Assembly (NCBI GenBank): GCA_028753945.1
Contig: JAPNXP010000011.1
Coordinates: forward strand, 2,976,001-3,040,000
From: Hexactinellida sp. DTS-2022
Lineage: Eukaryota > Porifera > Hexactinellida
DNA length: 64,000 nt
Reading direction: 5' to 3'
Position numbers and translations under genes: made by a program
Part shown: positions 39,208 through 52,955 of the stretch, in pieces
Position numbering within the stretch: position 1 is the first letter of the stretch
Layout: the number at the start of each line of letters is the position of its first letter
Notes under the pieces: model-generated
Told to the model about the DNA's origin: nothing
The model's input: the letters and a program-made list of their open reading frames with translations, nothing else
Databases searched by the model: none

Positions 39208-42200
39208 GATTAATGTATATGTTTTAGACGGGTAGCATAATAAACACAGTTGTTATTATAGAGAGATGCTTTTGGTCACTGTATATGAATATTGTATATT
39301 TCTTAGTCGCGGAGCATATTAAGCCCAGTTGTTATTTTACAGACGTTCTTTTGCTCACAGTTCATGATTTATGTTAAATTCATATTTCGGTAGCATAATA
39401 TTCACAATTGTGATTATAGAGTGTTTGTTTTGCTCGCATTTTTTTGCAAATAAAATATTTCTTAGTCGGGTAGCATAACAAACACAGTAGATATTACTGA
39501 CAGCCACTTTTGCGTACTGATTATGACCAATGGATATTTCTTAGTCGCGGAGCATAATAAAGACAGTTGTTATTATAGAGAGATGCTTTTGATCACTGTA
39601 TATGAATATTGTATATTTCTTAGTCGCGGAGCATATTATGCCCAGTTGTTATTTTACAGACGTTCTTTTGCTCACAGTTCATGATTTATGTTAAATTCTT
39701 AGTCGGTTATCATAATATGGACAGTTGTTATAATAGTGTGTTTGTTTTTCTCACGTTTTTTGGCAAATTTATATTTTTTAGTCGGGTAGCAAAACAAACA
39801 CAGTTGATATTTCTGACAGCCACTTTTGAGTACTATTTATGACAAATGTATATTTCTCTGTCGCGGAGGATAATAAGCTCAGTAGAAATTATAGAGAGGT
39901 ACTTTTGCTCACAGTTTCTGATTAGTTTCTCTTTCTTAGTCGGGTGGCATAATTTGCGCAGTTGATATTATAGAGAGTTTACTTTGGTCACGGTTATTTG
40001 CAAATATAATATTTCTTAGTAGGGTAGCATAACAAACACAGTTGATATTACTGACAGCCACCTTTGCGTTCTGATTATGACTGATGTATATTTCTTAGCC
40101 GCGGAGCATAATACACACAGTTGTTATTATTGAGAGATGCTTTTGATCAGTGTATATGAATATTGTATATTTCTTTTCGCGGAGCATAAATAACACAGTT
40201 GTTATTATAGAGAGATGCTTTTGATCACTGTATATGAATATTGTATATTTCTTAGTACGGAGCATATTAAGCACAGTTGTTTATTTACAGAGATGCATTT
40301 GATCACAGTTTGTGATTTATGTCTAATTCTTAGTCGGGTAGCATAATATGCACAGTTGTTATTAATAAATAGTGTGTTACTTTTGCTCAAGGTTTCTGTC
40401 AAATTTATATTCTTAGTCGGGGAGCATAATAAACACAGTTGATATTACTGACAGCCACTTTTGTGTTCTGATTATGACCAATGTAAAATTACTGAGTCGC
40501 GGAGCATAATATACACAGGTGTTATTATTGAGTGTTTCTTTTGCTCACGGTTTTTTTCAAATAAAATATTTCTTAGAAGGCTTGCATAACAAACACAGTT
40601 GATATTACTAACAGCCACTTTCCGTTCTAATTATGACCAATGGATACTTCGTAGTCGCGGAGGATTTTAAGCTCAGTTGAAATTATAGAGAGGTTCGTTT
40701 GCTCACAGTTTATGATTAGTGTCTATATCTTTGTCGGGTTGCATGATGACCTTAGTTGTTATAATAGAGAGATGCTTTTAATCACCGTTAATGAATATTG
40801 TATATTTCTTCGTCGTTAGCATAATAAGCATAATTGTATTAAAGACAGCCAATTTTGCGTACTGTTTATGACTAATTATATTTCATATTCGGTATCATAA
40901 TAAGCATAGTTGTTAAAATAGAGAGATACTTTTGATCTCTTTATATGAATATTGCATATTTAGTAGTCGCGTAGCATATTATGCATAGTTGTTATTATTG
41001 AGAGATCCTTTTGATCACTGTATATGAATATTGTATATTTCTTAGTCGCGGAGCATATTAAGAACAGTGGTTTATTTACAGAGATGCATTTGATCACCGT
41101 TTGTGAATATTGTATATTTTTTGGTCTCGGATCATTGTAAGCACAATTATTATTATAGAGAGGTCGTTTTGCTCACAGTTTCTGATTATTGTATATGTCT
41201 TAGTCGCAGAACATAATAAACACAGTTGTTATTATCGAGAGGTCGTTTTGCTCACAGTTTCTGATTAATTTATATGTCTTAGTAGGGTAGCATAATAAGC
41301 ACAGTTGTTATTATTGAGTGTTTCTTTTGCTCACGATTTTTTGCAAATAAAATATTTCTTAATAGGGTAGCATAAGAAACACAGTTGATATTTCTGACAG
41401 CCACTTTTGCGTTCTGATTATGACCAATGTATATTTCTTAGTCGCGGAGCATAATATACACAGTTGTTATTATAGAGAGATGCTTTTGATTACTGTATAT
41501 GAATATTATATATTTCTTAGTCGCGGAGCATATTCAGCAAGGTTGTTATTATACAGGGGTTCTTTTGCTCACAGTTTATGATTCATCTCTAATATTTAGG
41601 CGGGTAGGATAAGAATAGTTGTTATTATAGAGTGTTTCTTTTGCTCACGGTTTTTTGCAAATAAAATATTTCTTAGTCGGGGAGCATAATAAACACAGTT
41701 TTAATTCTAGATAGCCAATTTTTCGACTGTTTATGACTAATGTATATTTCTTAGTCTCGGAGCACAATAAACACAGTTGTTATTATCCAGAGGTCGATTT
41801 GCTCACAGTTTATGATTCGTGTCTAATTCTTAGTCGGGTAGCAAAATGAACACAGTTGTTATTATAGATTAATGCTTTTGATCACCTTTTTTGATAATTG
41901 TATATTTCTTAGTTGCGGAGCATATTAACCACAGTTGTTATTATAGAGAGGTTCATTTGCTCAAAGTATGTGATTAATGTATATTTCTTAGTCGCGGAGC
42001 ATAAAAAGCACAGTTGTTATTATAGAGAGGTCCATTTGCTCACAGTATGTGATTAATGTATATTTCTTAGTCGGGTAGGATAATATGCGCAGTTGTTATT
42101 ATAGAGTGTTAATTTTGCTCACGTTTTTTGCCAAATATATATTTCTTTGTCCGGTAGCATAATAAACACAGTTGTTAATTTATAGAGATGCTTTTGATCA

Positions 42201-42574
42201 CAGTATTTGAATATTGTTTATTTCTTAGTCGCAGAGCATATTAATCACAGTTGTCATTATACAGAGGTTCTTTTGCTCACAGTTTATGATTAATGTCTAA
42301 TTCATTTTGGATAGCATAATAAGCACAGTTGTTATTATAGAGTGTTTTCTTTGCTCATCGATATTGACAAATGTATATTTCTTATTTAGGGAGCATAATT
42401 AACACATTTTATATTATAGATTGATGCTTTGGATCACAGTTTTTGTATATTGTGTATTTCTTAGTCGCGGAGCATATTAAGCACTGTTGTTATGATACTC
42501 AGGTTCTTTTGCGCACAGTTTATGATTAATGTCTAATTGTTATTTGGGTAGCATAATATGCACAGTTGTTATTA

Positions 42575-45561
42575 TAGAGAGATTCTTTTGATTACTGTAT
42601 GTGAATATTGTATATTTCTTAGTCGCGGAGTATATTAAGCCCAGTTGATATTATACAGAGGTTCTTTTGCTCACTGTTTATGATTTATGTCTAATTCTTA
42701 GTCGGGTAGCATAGTTAGAACAGTTGTTACTATACAGAGGTTCTTTTGCACACGGTCTTTTGCAAATGCAATATTTCAAAGTCGCGTTGCATAACAACAC
42801 AGTTGATATTACTGACAGCTACTTTTGCGTTCTATTATAACCAATGTAAATTTCTTAGTCTCGGAGCACAATAAACACAGTTGTTATTATCCAGAGGTCG
42901 TTTTGCTCACAGTTTCTGATTAGCTATATGTCTTAGTCGGGTAGCATAATAAGCACAGTTGATATTATAGTGTGTTACTTTTGTTCACCGTTTCTGACAA
43001 ATTTAAATTCTTAGTCGGGGAGCATAATAAACACAGTTTTAATTCTAGATAGCCAATTTTTCGTACTGTTTATGACTAATGTATATTTCCTAGTCGGGGA
43101 GCATAATAAACACAGTTGTTATTTTCGAGAGGTCCTTTTGCTCACAGTTTATGATTAGTGGCTAATTCTTAGTCGGGTAGCATAATATACACAGTTGTTA
43201 ATTTAGATTAATGCTTTTGATCAACTTTTTTGATAATTGTATATTTCTTAGTCGCGGAGCATAATATACACTGTTGTTATTATAGGGAGGTCGTTTTGCT
43301 CACAGTTTCTGATTAGCAATATATCTTAGTCCGGTTTCATAATAAGCACAGTTGTTATTATAGTGTGTTACTTTTGCTCACCGTTTCTGACAAATTTTAT
43401 TCTTAGTCGGGGAGTATAATATCCACAGTTTTAATTCTAGACAGCCAATTTTTCGTACTGTTTATGACTAATGTATATTTCTTAGTCGCGGAGCATAATA
43501 TACACAGTTGTTATTATAGAGAGATGCTTTTGATTACTATATGAATATTGTATATTTCTTAGTCGCGGAGCATATTAAGTAAAGTTGTTTTTATACAGGG
43601 GTTCTTTTGCTCACAGTTTGTGATTCATGTCTAATATTTAGGCGGGTAGTATTTGAATAGTTGTTATTATAGAGTGTTTCTATTGCTCACGGTTTTTTGC
43701 AAATATAATTTTTCTTAGTCGGGGAGCATAATAAACACAGTTTTAATTCTAGATAGCCAATTTTTCGTACTGTTTATGACTAATGTATATTTCTTAGTCG
43801 CGGAGCATAATATACACAGTTGTTATTATAGAGAGATGCTTTTGATTACTATATGAATATTGTATATTTCTTAGTCGCGGAGCAAATTAAGTAAAGTTGT
43901 TTTTATACAGGGGTTCTTTTGCTCACAGTAAGTGATTCATGTCTAATATTTAGGCGGGTAGTATTTGAATAGTTGTTATTATAGAGTGTTTCTTTTGCTC
44001 ACGGTTTTTTGCAAATATAATTTTTCTTAGTCGGGGAGCATAATAAACACAGTTTTAATTCTAGATAGCCAATTTTTCGTACAGTTTATGACTAATGTTT
44101 ATTTCTTAGTCTCGGAGCACAATAAACACAGTTGTTATTATCGAGAGGTCGTTTTGCTCACAGTTTGTGATTAGTGTCTAATTCTTAGTCGGGTAGCATA
44201 ATAAGCACAAATGCTATTATAGAGTGTTTGTTTTGCTCATCGATATTGACAAATGTATATTTCTTATTTGGTTAGCATAATAAACACATTTGATATTATA
44301 GAGAGATTCTTTTGATCACAGTTTTTGATTATTGTATATTTTTAGTCGCGGAGCATTTTAAGCACAGTTGTTATTAAACAGAGGTTCTTTGGCTCACAGT
44401 TTATGATTTATGTCTAATTCTTAGTCTGGTAGAATAATAAGCACAGCATTTATTATAGATTGTTTCTTTTGCTCACTATTTTTTGTAAATAAAATATTTC
44501 TTAGTTGTGTAGCATAACAAACACAATTGATATTACTGACAGCCGATTTCCTTTCTGATTTTGACTAAAGTATGTTTCTTAGTCGCGAGCATAATATACA
44601 CAGTCGTTATTTTAGAGCGATTCTTTTGATCACTGTATATGAATATTGTATATTTCTTAGTCGCGGAGCATATTAAGCACAGTTATTGTCTTCCAGAGGT
44701 TCTTTGCTCACAGTTTATGATTTATGTCAAATTCTTAGTCGGGTGGCATACTAAGCACAGTTGTTATTATAGTGTGTTACTTTTGCTCAAGGTTTTTTGC
44801 AAATAAAATATTTTTTAGTAGGGTAGCATAACAAACAAAGTTGATATTACTGACAGCCACTTTGGCGTTCTGTTTATGACCAATGGATACTTCTTAGTCG
44901 CGGAGGATTATAAGCACAATTGAAATTATAGAGAGGTTCGTTTGCTCACAGTTTATGATTTATGTCTAAATCTTAGTCGGGTAGAATAATAAGTACTGTT
45001 GTTATTATAGTGTGTTACTTTTGCTCATCGTTTCAGACAAATTTATATTTCTTAGTCCGGGAGCATAATAAACACAGTTGTAATTATGACTAACCTATTT
45101 TGCGACTGTTTATTACTAATGTATATTTCATGGTCGGTATCATAATAAGCATAGTTGTTATAATAGAGAGAAGTTTTTGATCACTGTATATGGATATTGT
45201 ATATTTCGTAGTCGCGGTACATATTATGCACAGTTGTTAATATAAAGAGGAACTTTTGCTCACTGGATATGATTAATGTCTATTCTTAGTCGCAGAGCAT
45301 ATTCAGCACAGTTGTTATTATACTAAGAGGTTCTTTTTCTCACAGTTTATGATTAATGTCTAATTCTTTTTAGGGTAGCATAATAAGCACAGTTGTTATT
45401 ATAGAGTGTTTCTTTTGCTCACGATTTTTTGCAAATAAAATATTTCTTAATAGGGTAGCATAAGAAACACAGTTGATATTTCTGACAGTCACTTTTGCGT
45501 TCTTATTATGAATAATGTATATTCCTTAGTCGCGGAGCATAATAAACACAGTTGTTATTAT
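42575..45561. repeat. Segmental satellite duplication, copy 1 (2987 bp)
   Basis: Near-identical to 46115-48789. The offset is 3540 bp at the left end and 3228 bp at the right end. The 312-bp difference is an extra four-monomer unit present only in this copy (43484-44107 holds two tandem copies). Confidence 0.85.
43484..44107. repeat. Tandem 312-bp four-monomer duplication
   Basis: Units 43484-43795 and 43796-44107 are nearly identical. Each contains the unusual D-like monomer with TTTTAATTCTAGATAGCC and the shortened A monomer TTGATTACTATATGAATATT. The paralogous block at 46115-48789 has one unit only. Confidence 0.8.
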
Positions 45562-46114
45562 CAGAGAGATACTTTTGATCACTGTATATGGATATTGTAT
45601 ATTGCTTTGTCGCGGAGCATAATATTCACAGTTGTTATTCTACCGAGGTGCTTTTGCTCACTGGTTATGATTAACGTCTAATTCTTGTTCGGGTACCACA
45701 ATAAGCACAGTTGTTATTATAGAGAGTTTCTTTTGCTCACGGTATTTTGCAAATAAAATATTTCTTAGTAGGGTAGCATAACAAACACAGCAGATATTAC
45801 TGACACGAACTTTTGCGTTCTGATTATGAACAATTTATATTTCTTAGTCGCGGAGAATAATAAACACAGTTGTTATTATAGAGAGATGCTTTTGATCACA
45901 GTTTTGATTATTGTATATTTCTTAGTCGCGGAGCATAAAAAGCACAGTTGTTATTATAGAGAGGTCCATTTGCTCACAGTATGTGATAAATGTACATTTC
46001 TTAGTCGGGTAGGATAATATGCGCAGTTGTTATTATAGAGTGTTAGTTTTGCTCACGTTTTTTGCCAAATATATATTTCTTTGTCCGGTAGCATAATAAA
46101 CACAGTTGTTAATT

Positions 46115-48789
46115 TAGAGAGATTCTTTTGATTACTGTATGTGAATATTGTATATTTCTTAGTCGCAGAGCATATTCAGCACAGTTGTTATTATACAGAG
46201 GTTCTTTTGCTCACTGTTTATGATTTATGTCTAATTCTTAGTCGGGTAGCATAGTTAGAACAGTTGTTACTATACAGAGGTTCTTTTGCACACGGTCTTT
46301 TGCAAATACAATATTTCAAAGTCGCGTAGCATAACAACACAGTTGATATTACTGACAGCTACTTTTGCGTTCTATTATAACCAATGTAAATTTCTTAGTC
46401 TCGGAGCACAATAAACACAGTTGTTATTATCCAGAGGTCGTTTTGCTCACAGTTTCTGATTAGCTATATGTCTTAGTCGGGTAGCATAATAAGCACAGTT
46501 GATATTATAGTGTGTTACTTTTGTTCACCGTTTCTGACAAATTTAAATTCTTAGTCGGGGAGCATAATAAACACAGTTTTAATTCTAGATAGCCAATTTT
46601 TCGTACTGTTTATGACTAATGTATATTTCCTAGTCGGGGAGCATAATAAACACAGTTGTTATTTTCGAGAGGTCCTTTTGCTCACAGTTTATGATTAGTG
46701 GCTAATTCTTAGTCGGGTAGCATAATATACACAGTTGTTAATTTAGATTAATGCTTTTGATCAACTTTTTTGATAATTGTATATTTCTTAGTCGCGGAGC
46801 ATAATATACACTGTTGTTATTATAGGGAGGTCGTTTTGCTCACAGTTTCTGATTAGCAATATATCTTAGTCCGGTTTCATAATAAGCACAGTTGTTATTA
46901 TAGTGTGTTACTTTTGCTCACTGTTTCTGACAAATTTTATTCTTAGTCGGGGAGTATAATATCCACAGTTTTAATTCTAGACAGCCAATTTTTCGTACTG
47001 TTTATGACTAATGTATATTTCTTAGTCGCGGAGCATAATATACACAGTTGTTATTATAGAGAGATGCTTTTGATTACTATATGAATATTGTATATTTCTT
47101 AGTCGCGGAGCATATTAAGTAAAGTTGTTTTTATACAGGGGTTCTTTTGCTCACAGTAAGTGATTCATGTCTAATATTTAGGCGGGTAGTATTTGAATAG
47201 TTGTTATTATAGAGTGTTTCTTTTGCTCACGGTTTTTTGCAAATATAATTTTTCTTAGTCGGGGAGCATAATAAACACAGTTTTAATACTAGATAGCCAA
47301 TTTTTCGTACAGTTTATGACTAATGTTTATTTCTTAGTCTCGGAGCACAATAAACACAGTTGTTATTATCGAGAGGTCGTTTTGCTCACAGTTTGTGATT
47401 AGTGTCTAATTCTTAGTCGGGTAGCATAATAAGCACAAATGCTATTATAGAGTGTTTGTTTTGCTCATCGATATTGACAAATGTATATTTCTTATTTGGT
47501 TAGCATAATAAACACATTTGATATTATAGAGAGATTCTTTTGATCACAGTTTTTGATTATTGTATATTTTTAGTCGCGGAGCATTTTAAGCACAGTTGTT
47601 ATTAAACAGAGGTTCTTTGGCTCACAGTTTATGATTTATGTCTAATTCTTAGTCTGGTAGAATAATAAGCACAGCATTTATTATAGATTGTTTCTTTTGC
47701 TCACTATTTTTTGTAAATAAAATATTTCTTAGTTGTGTAGCATAACAAACACAATTGATATTACTGACAGCCGATTTCCTTTCTGATTTTGACTAAAGTA
47801 TGTTTCTTAGTCGCGAGCATAATATACACAGTCGTTATTTTAGAGCGATTCTTTTGATCACTGTATATGAATATTGTATATTTCTTAGTCGCGGAGCATA
47901 TTAAGCACAGTTATTGTCTTCCAGAGGTTCTTTGCTCACAGTTTATGATTTATGTCAAATTCTTAGTCGGGTGGCATACTAAGCACAGTTGTTATTATAG
48001 TGTGTTACTTTTGCTCAAGGTTTTTTGCAAATAAAATATTTTTTAGTAGGGTAGCATAACAAACAAAGTTGATATTACTGACAGCCACTTTGGCGTTCTG
48101 TTTATGACCAATGGATACTTCTTAGTCGCGGAGGATTATAAGCACAATTGAAATTATAGAGAGGTTCGTTTGCTCACAGTTTATGATTTATGTCTAAATC
48201 TTAGTCGGGTAGAATAATAAGTACTGTTGTTATTATAGTGTGTTACTTTTGCTCATCGTTTCAGACAAATTTATATTTCTTTGTCCGGGAGCATAATAAA
48301 CACAGTTGTAATTATGACTAACCTATTTTGCGACTGTTTATTACTAATGTATATTTCATGGTCGGTATCATAATAAGCATAGTTGTTATAATAGAGAGAA
48401 GTTTTTGATCACTGTATATGGATATTGTATATTTCGTAGTCGCGGTACATATTATGCACAGTTGTTAATATAAAGAGGAACTTTTGCTCACTGGATATGA
48501 TTAATGTCTATTCTTAGTCGCAGAGCATATTCAGCACAGTTGTTATTATACTAAGAGGTTCTTTTTCTCACAGTTTATGATTAATGTCTAATTCTTTTTA
48601 GGGTAGCATAATAAGCACAGTTGTTATTATAGAGTGTTTCTTTTGCTCACGATTTTTTGCAAATAAAATATTTCTTAATAGGGTAGCATAAGAAACACAG
48701 TTGATATTTCTGACAGTCACTTTTGCGTTCTTATTATGAATAATGTATATTCCTTAGTCGCGGAGCATAATAAACACAGTTGTTATTAT
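46115..48789. repeat. Segmental satellite duplication, copy 2 (2675 bp)
   Basis: The left junction near 46115 lies inside a monomer. Upstream sequence (46002-46114) resembles 42062-42175, while downstream sequence resembles 42575 onward. That is the signature of a crossover between non-equivalent monomers. The right junction at 48789 follows a shared TTGTTATTAT word. Confidence 0.85.
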
Positions 48790-51700
48790 TGAGTGCTTCT
48801 TTTCGTCACTGTTTTTTGCAAATAAATTAATTATTTGTTGGGTTGATTAACACACACAATTGATATTACTGACAGCCACTTTCCTTTTTGATTATGACTA
48901 ATGTATATTTCTTAGTCGCGGAGCATATTAAGCACAGTTGTTATTATAGAGAGGTTCGTTTGCCCACAGTGTATGATTTATGTCTAATTCTTAGTCGGGT
49001 AGTATTATATGTACTGTTGTTATTTTAGTGTGTTACTTTTGCTCATCGTTTCTGACAAATTTATATTTCTTAGTTCGGGGAGCATAATAAACACAGTTGT
49101 AATTATATAAAACCTATTTTGCGTAGTGTTTATTACTAATGTATATTTCATGGTCGGTATCATTATAAGCATAGTTGTTATAATAGAGAGAAGTTTTTGA
49201 TCACTGTATATGGATATTGTATATTTCGTAGTCGCGGAGCATATTATGCACAGTTGTTATTATACAGAGGTTCTTTTGCACACGGTTTTTTGCAAATAAA
49301 ATATTTCTTAGTCGCGTGGCATAACAAACACAGTTGATATTACTGACAGCCACTTTTACGTTCTATTATATCGAATGTAAATTTCTTAGTCGCGGTGCAT
49401 AATATACACAGTTGTTATTATAGAGAGGTCATTTTGCTCACAGTTTCTGATTGGCTATATGTCTTAGTCGGGTAGCATAATAAGCACATTTGTTATTATA
49501 GTGTGTTACTTTTGCTCACCGTTTCTGTCAAATTTATATTCTTAGTCGGGGAGCATAATGAAGACAGTTGTAATTATAGATAGCCAATTTTGCGTACTCT
49601 TTATGACTAATGTATATTTCATAGTCAGTAGCATAATAAGCATAGTTGTTATAATAGAGAGATGCTTTTGATCAGTGATTATGTGTATTGTATATTTCTT
49701 AGTCGTGGAGCATGTTAAACACAGTTGGTATTATACAGAGGTTCTTTTGTTCACAGTTTATGATTCATGTCTATTTCTTAGTCGGGTTGCATAATGAGCA
49801 CAGTTTTTTTTATAGTTTGTTTGTTTTGATCAGATTTTTTGGCAAATTGATATTTCTTATTCGGGGAGCATAATAAAGGCAGTTGATATTACTGACTGAC
49901 ACTTTTGCGTTCTGATTATGATCAATGTATATTTCTTAGTCGCGGAGCATAATATACACAGTTGTTATTATAGAGAGATCCTTTTGATTACTGTACATGA
50001 ATATTGTATATTTCTTAGTCGCGGAGCATATTAAGCTAAGTTCTTATTATACAGGGGTTCTTTTGCTCACAGTTTATTATTCTTGTCTAATTCTTAGGCG
50101 GTTAGCATAAGCACAGTTGTTATTATAGAGTGTTTCTTTTGCTCACGGTTTTTTGCAAATAAAATATTTCTTACGCGGCTAGTATAATAAACACAGTTGA
50201 TATTACTGACAGCCACTTTTGCGTACTGTTTATGACTAATATATATTTCATAGTCGGTAGCATAATAAGCATAGTTGTTATAATAGAGAGATGCTTTTGA
50301 TCACTCCATGTGTATTGTATATTTCTTAGTCGTGGAGCATATTAAACACAGTTGTTATTATAGAGAGATGCTTTTGATCACTGTATATGAATATTGTATA
50401 TTTCTTAGTCGCGGAGCATACATATTAAGCACAGTTGTTTATTTACAGAGGTTCTTCTGCTCACAGAAATTTCTTAGTCGCGTTGCATAATATACACAGT
50501 TGTTATTATAGAGAGGTCGTTTTGCTCACAGTTTCTGATTAGCTATATGTCTTAGTCGGGTAGTATAATAAGCACAGTTGTTATTTTAGTGTGTTACTTT
50601 TGCTCACCGTTTCTGACAAATTTATTTTCTTAGTCGGGGAACTTAATAAACACAGTTTAAAATTCTAGATAGCCAATTTTTCGTACTGTTTAAGACAAAT
50701 GTATATTTCTTAGTCGCGGAGCACAATAAACACAGTTGTTATTATCCAGAGGTCGTTTTGCTCACAGTTTCTGATTAGCTATATGTCTTAGTCGGGTAGC
50801 ATAATAAGCACAGTTGTAATTATAGTGTGTTACTTTTGCTCACCGTTTCTATCAAATTTATATTCTTAGTCGGGGAGCATAATAAACACAGTTTTAATTC
50901 TGCATAGCCAATTTTTCGTGCTGTTTATCACTAATGTATATTTCTTAGTCGCGGAGCATATTAACCACAGTTGTTATCATAGAGAGGATCATTTGCCCCC
51001 AGTATGTGATTAATGTATATTTCTTAGTCGGGTAGGATGATATGAGCAGTTGTTATTATAGAGAGATGCTTTTGATCACAGTTTTTGTATATTGTGTATT
51101 TCTTAGTCGCGGAGCATATTAAGCACAGTTGTTATTATACAGAGGTTCTTTTGCACACAGTTTATGATTATTGTCTTTTCGTATTTGGGTACCATAATAT
51201 GCACAGTTGTTATTATAGAGTGTTACTTTTGCCCACCGTTTCTGTCACATTTAAATTCTTAGTTGGGGAGCATAATAAACACAGTGGTAATTATAGAACA
51301 CCAATTTGGCGTACTGTTTATGACTAATGTATATTTCATAGTCAGTAGCATAATAAGCATAGTTGTTATAATAGAGAGATGATTTTGATCACTGCATATG
51401 TGTATTGTATATTTCTTGGTCGTGGAGCATATTAAACACAGTTGGTATTATACAGAGTTTCTTTTGTTCACAGTTTAAGATTCATGTCTAATTCTTAGAC
51501 GGGTAGCATAAGCACAGTTGTTATTATAGAGTGTTTCTTTTGCTCAAGGTTTTTTGCAAATAAAATATTTCTTAGTCGGGTAGCATAATAAACACAGTTG
51601 ACATTACTGACTGCCACCTTTGCGTACTGTTTATGACTAATGTATATTTCATAGTCGGTAGCATAATAAGCATAGTTGTTATAATAGAGAGATGCTTTTG

Positions 51701-52780
51701 ATCACTGCATGTGTATTGTATATTTCTTAGTCGTGGAGCATCTTAAACACAGTTGTTATTATAGAGAGATGCTTTTGATCACTGTATATGAATATTGTAT
51801 ATTTCTTAGTCGCGGAGCATACATATTAAGCACAGTTGTTTATTTACAGAGATACTTTTGATCACCGTTTGTGAATATTCTATTTTTTAAGTCTCGGATC
51901 ATTGTATGCACAGTTGTTTTTAGGCAGAGGTTCTTTTGCTCACAGTTTATGATTAATTTCTAATTCTTAGTCCGATGGCATAATAAGCACAGTTGATATT
52001 ATACATAGGTTCTTTTGCTCACAGTTTGTGATTTATGGCTAATTCTTCGTCGGGTAGCATAATTAGCACAGTTGTTATTATAGTCTGTACTTTTGTTCAC
52101 CGTTTCTGACTAATTTATATTTCTTATTCGCGGATCATTTTATGCACAGTTGTTATTATAGAGAGGTCGTTTTGTTCACAGATTCTGATTAATGTATATG
52201 TCTTAGTCGGGTAGCATAATAAGCACATTTGTTATCATAGTGTTTCTTTTGCTCAAGTTTTTTGCAAATAAAATATTTCTTAGTTCGGGTAGCATAACAA
52301 ACACAGTTGATTTTACTGACAGCCACTTCTGAGTTCTGTTTAGGACCAATGTATATTTCTTTGTCGCGGAGGATAATAAGCTCAGTTGAAATTATACTGA
52401 ACTTCGTTTGCTCACATTTTATGATTAGTGTCTATTTCTTCTGTAGGTGGCATAATATTCGCAGTTGATATTATACAGAATTTCCTTTGCTCACAGTTTG
52501 TGATTTTTGGCTAATTCTTCGTCGGGTAGCATAATAAACAGAGTTGTTATTATAGAGAGATGCTTTTGATCACAGTTTATGAATATTTTATATTTCTTAG
52601 TCGCGGAGCATATTAAGCACATTTGTTATTATACAGACGTTCTTTTGCTCACGTTTTTTTGCAAATAAAATATTTCTTAGTCGCGTTGCATAACAAACAC
52701 AGTTAATATTACTGACAGCCACTTTTGCGTTCTGATTATGACCAATGTATATTTATTAGCTGCGGAGCTTAATAACTACC

Positions 52781-52955
52781 GGGCCCGTATTCACTAAGAT
52801 TACTTAGTACTTAAGTACTAAGTATATACTTAAGTACTAAGTAAGTACTTAGTTAAGTACATACTTAAGTCGTATTCACTAAGAAATATTGTTGTACTTA
52901 AGTACATACTAAACTAAGTACGTACTTAAGTACGAAATTATATTTATACGTGTAT
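52781..52955. repeat. Left subterminal palindrome cluster of the TIR element
   Basis: After the terminal repeat come repeated TACTTAAGTA and TTAGTACTTAAGTACTAAG palindromes, then a second copy of the terminal core GTATTCACTAAG near 52870. Dense inverted motifs like these can be transposase or accessory-protein binding sites; that role is inferred. Confidence 0.85.

Larger units (their letters stand above)
1630..40812. repeat. Homogenised satellite core with higher-order repeats
   Basis: This is about 39 kb of the 79-bp satellite organised in near-identical multi-kilobase blocks. Four monomer types recur in a loose order: A (GAGAGATGCTTTTGATCAC, TCGCGGAGCAT), B (TTTTGCTCACAGTTTATGAT, GTCTAATTCTTAGTCGGG), C (GTGTTTCTTTTGCTCACG, TTTTTTGCAAATAAAATA) and D (TTGATATTACTGACAGCC, TTCTGATTATGACCAATG). 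Blocks repeat with periods 2527 bp (for example 5678, 8205, 10732) and 4318 bp (14536, 18854, 23172). Other offsets between equivalent points are 2107, 3316, 3377 and 4876 bp. Seven copies of a 682-bp foreign segment are embedded. No protein-coding gene is seen. The right boundary is where identity with the other blocks stops, near 40812. Confidence 0.95.
40813..52780. repeat. Satellite array, diverged right-central part
   Basis: The same 79-bp family and the same A-D monomer types continue, but sequence identity to the core blocks stops at about 40812 and monomers vary individually. Apart from the duplication at 42575-48789 there is no long near-identical repeat. Small positive-strand ORFs with the motif YFLVAEHKKHSCYYRE are translations of the monomer, not genes. 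Confidence 0.95.

Noticed and set aside
1630..40812. CRISPR-like regular array
   Set aside because: Repeats are contiguous 79-bp monomers with no unique spacers, and the surroundings are eukaryotic with transposons of animal type.
45826..51327. Positive-strand ORFs with repeated YFLVAEHKKHSCYYRE-like peptides, resembling a repetitive protein
   Set aside because: The peptide is the direct translation of the 79-bp monomer. 79 is not a multiple of 3, so the frame shifts every monomer and stops occur quickly.
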